Part shown: one piece after another, positions 60,918 to 64,000 of the stretch
How positions within the stretch are numbered: position 1 is the first letter of the stretch
How the letters are laid out: the number at the start of each line of letters is the position of its first letter
NCBI GenBank assembly: GCA_964058805.1
Contig: CAXKVV010000246.1
Coordinates: 149,944-213,943 of the forward strand
Source of the DNA: Schoenoplectus triqueter
Lineage: Eukaryota > Streptophyta > Magnoliopsida > Poales > Cyperaceae
Length of the DNA stretch: 64,000 nt
Direction of reading: 5' to 3'
Program-made: the position numbers and the translations under genes
The notes under the pieces: generated by a model
Told to the model about the DNA's origin: nothing
Databases searched by the model: none
The model's input: the letters and a program-made list of their open reading frames with translations, nothing else

Positions 60918-61200
60918 ACCTGCCTGTGACAAGCATCTTAATGTCAACCTGAGTGAAGAAGAGAAAGAGTGCCCATGCGTTACAGAACTTGTTGCCCTTA
61001 GCCATCTATGTGAAGAAATCCCCTATCGATGAAACTCTAGCCAACTGATTGGTGGTTGCGCTCCAAAGTAAAATGAAGGGAAATAAACCTCCATCCAGTC
61101 CCCTGAGGGAGGGAGAGAATGAGAACGATGGAGACTCCTCCGATGCTGTATCATTTCTCCTTGTTATTTCCGAGAAATTAATGGAGAGAGCCTCCATCGT
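60918..61200 (-). other. Possible first exon or leader of an unrecognised gene
   Basis: On the minus strand GC-richer sequence contains an ATG at 61005 beginning MAKGNKFCNAWALFLFFTQV and reaches a good donor, GGCAG|GTATAA, near 60919/60918. I do not recognise the peptide, and an upstream frame at 61006-61197 is out of context. No downstream exon was found. Confidence 0.25.
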
Positions 61201-61323
61201 CTCGTTTCCTCTTCTTTCTGAGAGTGGAGGGTGTGAACTGCGAAGGGAGAGAGACGCTGGGTTAGGGTTCGAGAAAGAAGGATGAGCGAAGAATGAACTA
61301 TGGAGGGAGAGAGGCGCTGGGTT

Positions 61324-61917
61324 TAGGGCTGCAAAAAAAAGTTCGGGTTCGTCGCTCAGATCGGATTCGATTCGGACTCGAGTTAATCTGACTCGATAGT
61401 TAAATGAACCGAGTTTGAGTTAGGATTGACTCGACTTAGCTCGAATAATAATAATTTATAATATTTTTTCTATTAAATTATAATATAATAATCTATCTCT
61501 CATTATCTCTCATCATTTCACTATCTCAACGGCTTAAAAATTTCTCATACTCGCTCAAGAATTGGCTCATATATTTGACTCAATACTTTTTTTTGCCGGT
61601 TTATCCATACAAATTAGTGCAGTAAAGATTTTATTAAAAATATATTTTGTTGATATATCAATTTGGTATTAACTCATATATCATTTTTATAGATATATCA
61701 AATTTACAGTTTGTAGATATACTAAATATCGATGTCAAACTGAGTCAACGTACATGCATTGGCTCATGAGCCAGCTCAAATAGTAACAAGCCGAGCTTGA
61801 GCTAGACTTTTCAACTCGAAGCGTTTCACGAGTTCGACTCGACTCGACTCGAATTTTTATGAGCCGAGTTTGAGCTAAGCCCGACTCTGTCTCGAACTCG
61901 ACTTGTTTGCAGCCCTA
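61324..61917. mobile_element. hAT-like MITE with perfect 8-bp duplication
   Basis: Ends TAGGGCTGCAAAAA and, inverted, TAGGGCTGCAAACAAG. The duplication GCTGGGTT at 61316-61323 and 61918-61925 is exact. The body is homologous in reverse to 5182-5717. It inserted into a locally duplicated sequence (GCTGGGTTAGGGTTCGAGAA at 61258; GCTGGGTTAGAGTTCGCGAG at 61918). Confidence 0.9.
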
Positions 61918-62065
61918 GCTGGGTTAGAGTTCGCGAGAGAATGGATGAGCGAAAGATTACGATTATGTCGTGTGACAAACCGTGTAACAATCGCCAAAGG
62001 GAAGAAATGTGAGCTTCAACACGCTGTCTACGGATGTAGCGCCATAAATTGAAAAACAACTCCAT

Positions 62066-63215
62066 CTGACGATCAACATTAGCTCCGAAAATTTAAAATA
62101 AATTCCTAAACGTTGTAGGATTAGAATACTTATGTGCATAATAAGTAGAGAAATTTTAGGATAATATTTGAAAATTTAATTATATAAAAAATATTCTTAA
62201 TATAATAAAAGAAAGAACAATAAATTTATAACTATCGAATTATTCATAATCAAAAGAGATTTAGGAGATTTCATTTGTAAATAGACAATACAATAATTCA
62301 TACACGTTATTTAAATTAAATTTGGATGATTTCAAAATATACAAACGTTGAGTGGTTAAATTATCAAACATAATAAAAAAAAATAAAGAAACTAAAATTT
62401 TCATGCCACGGTGGTGGCTCTTTGAGAGGCACGTGGCCTTTGTGTAAAGAAATGAATAAATGAATAGGAAACAGAGAAAGAGAGGAAAAAATAAAAAGAA
62501 ACCAGGAAAGAAAAATGAACGAAAAATAAAGAAGAAAAAAATAAAACAAACAAAAAATGATAGATTATGACTTGAAAGTAATGGATGAACTGTGGCCGTG
62601 ATTTGAAGAGAAAATTTCCTTATTGTTTCTTAATTTTCTAAAATCCGTGTAAGGTGCTAATGTTAATTTATATTAAGACTTCTCAATTAGAATTTTGGAT
62701 TTTGAATGAATCGACAACTTAATGAAATTAAACTCGTACAATAATGTTCTCGTGCAGTTAATTTGTCGAACATGTCGTCTGAAATAAAGGGGTTTTACTT
62801 GATGGGATGCGATGTTACCGCTGACCCAGTTTTGTACTTGGGGAGAAGTTTATTTTTTAGACCAGCTGCTCGAAACGAAATTAAAATTCACATACGATGT
62901 GATTAGTAAATTGTTACTTATCTAAAATAGTTAAGTTTAAATTTCAAGTCGCCATTGATTTGGGTCTTAGTGAATATAGAGATTGTGGACTCACTACATA
63001 TTATGGAACTTAATATTGATTATAGTGAGAGTTTTATTTTTGATAAAATGAAACATGTTATACATAAATTAAACACAAACCTCTTAATTTATAAATTATA
63101 AGAAAAGAATCTTCTTTTCTTTCTCCTTATGTACTCTCTTAGACAACAAAAAAAGGCTCAGACTCAGATGTACGATCTAACAAAATCACTTATAACGTAA
63201 TTAATGCGGGATAAT
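62066..63215. other. Intergenic, no gene seen
   Basis: AT-rich sequence with purine-rich tracts near 62450-62560. No recognised exon or element border. Confidence 0.5.
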
Positions 63216-63219
63216 GAGT

Positions 63220-64000
63220 CTGTATGCGCTCATATGTTCAAAGTTATGTGATATATTGAGCAGATTGAGAAGTTAGGCTGCAAGTGTGACCTACAGCTAG
63301 TTATGAACACCATTTTCACATCATTATCTCTTCATTATTCGAATTTCATTATGAATTATAACATGATGAGAATTAAAATCTTGGTTGAGTTGCTAGGTTT
63401 CCTTAAGACTGCCGAGGAGGATATGAACAAAAAAATCTGAGAATATCCTCGCGGTCAATTGAGTTGGGAAGAAGATTAAGAAGTGTTCTACATAGGAAAA
63501 AATCAAATCATTAATGTCAACAACAAAATGCTTAAACCTCCTCGTGAGAGTGAGACTCTCATATGGCACCACTACCTCAGTCATATAATCGAGATGCGCA
63601 TTATGAAATTATAAGAGGTTGGACTTCTTCGTTGTTTTGTCCTAGAGTCTATAGCAACATGTGTGTCTTGTTTATCGTGTAAGATGACTAAGACGTTTTT
63701 CACCAAGGTGAAAAGTCAAAGGACATATCGGGACTCATGCACATAAGTGTTGGAGATTGATCAACATATTTTATTATATTTACTGATGATTTTCGTTGAT
63801 ATGACTATGTCTAGTTGATAAGACATAAGACTTAATTATTTGAAAACTTTAAGGAATTCAAGGCTGAAGTTGTGAATCAACTTGGAAAGAAGATTAAATA
63901 ATTTAGAACGGATTGAAGTAAATAATACTTAAACGGTGAATTTAGAAAGTACCTAAATACAAATAAAATAGTTTCATAGCTCACTTCTCCTTGGACACCT
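63220..64000 (+). pseudogene. Decayed Ty1/copia-like retroelement relic, continuing past the window end
   Basis: Closely related to 54325-55260: gag-like (63220-63430), GAG-pre-integrase-like (63540-63680) and integrase-like (63765-64000) segments are in the expected order with stop codons and frameshifts. Unlike the first relic it keeps a single pre-integrase block and the following linker. The 5' end grades into unrecognised sequence and no LTR was seen. Confidence 0.75.

Noticed and set aside
61826..62065. 79-codon open frame on the minus strand
   Set aside because: It starts in flank and runs into the hAT-like MITE terminus, so it is not a conserved frame.

Overview
This is an AT-rich nuclear plant window. 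Introns are interrupted by plant-type MITEs, SINE tails and an LTR, and the genes use standard GT-AG introns. The protein families (PIRL leucine-rich repeats, a calmodulin-regulated type IIB Ca2+-ATPase, an LBD-like fragment, an RLP4-like fragment) point to a flowering plant, most likely a eudicot. I cannot name the species from sequence alone.

Two intact protein-coding genes can be reconstructed, both on the minus strand. The first (2454-6193) is a four-exon, 350-residue plant intracellular Ras-group LRR protein of the PIRL6/7/8 type; its long first coding intron hosts a hAT-type MITE. The second (20421-32474) is a 33-exon autoinhibited Ca2+-ATPase of the ACA8/9/10 group, closest by eye to ACA9. 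All 33 exons join in frame to give 1058 residues with every catalytic motif present. A possible 34th exon (19885-19934) would give another C-terminus of 1073 residues in total. The two genes belong to different pathways and show no operon-like relation.

Two gene fragments also occur. A short two-exon gene at 55934-56746 (+) joins an LBD-like C-terminal leucine-zipper segment to a SANT-like module resembling the one in CHR4-type chromatin remodellers. A single orphan exon at 59679-59879 (-) matches the malectin-like region of RLP4-type receptor-like proteins.

The rest is intergenic and repeat-dominated. It holds hAT-like MITEs (8-bp duplications), many Mutator-like foldback MITEs (9-bp duplications), one complete non-autonomous CACTA element (57927-59163, 3-bp duplication) and two CACTA-like ends. 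There is a solo LTR (60094-60741, TTAAC duplication), two decayed Ty1/copia-like relics (54325-55260; 63220 to the window end), a 1.5-kb degenerate minisatellite (13530-15030) and several ATT/ATA low-complexity arrays.

The ACA-like gene is the most structurally interesting locus. Its introns carry very short SINE-tail insertions with clean target-site duplications, two independent ~120-bp tandem duplications that each copy an exon end plus its 5' splice site, a Mutator-like MITE in intron 6, and a pair of related MITEs in intron 1 and just upstream of the gene. All exon boundaries were derived by reading splice sites and frame by hand; no search or alignment software was run.
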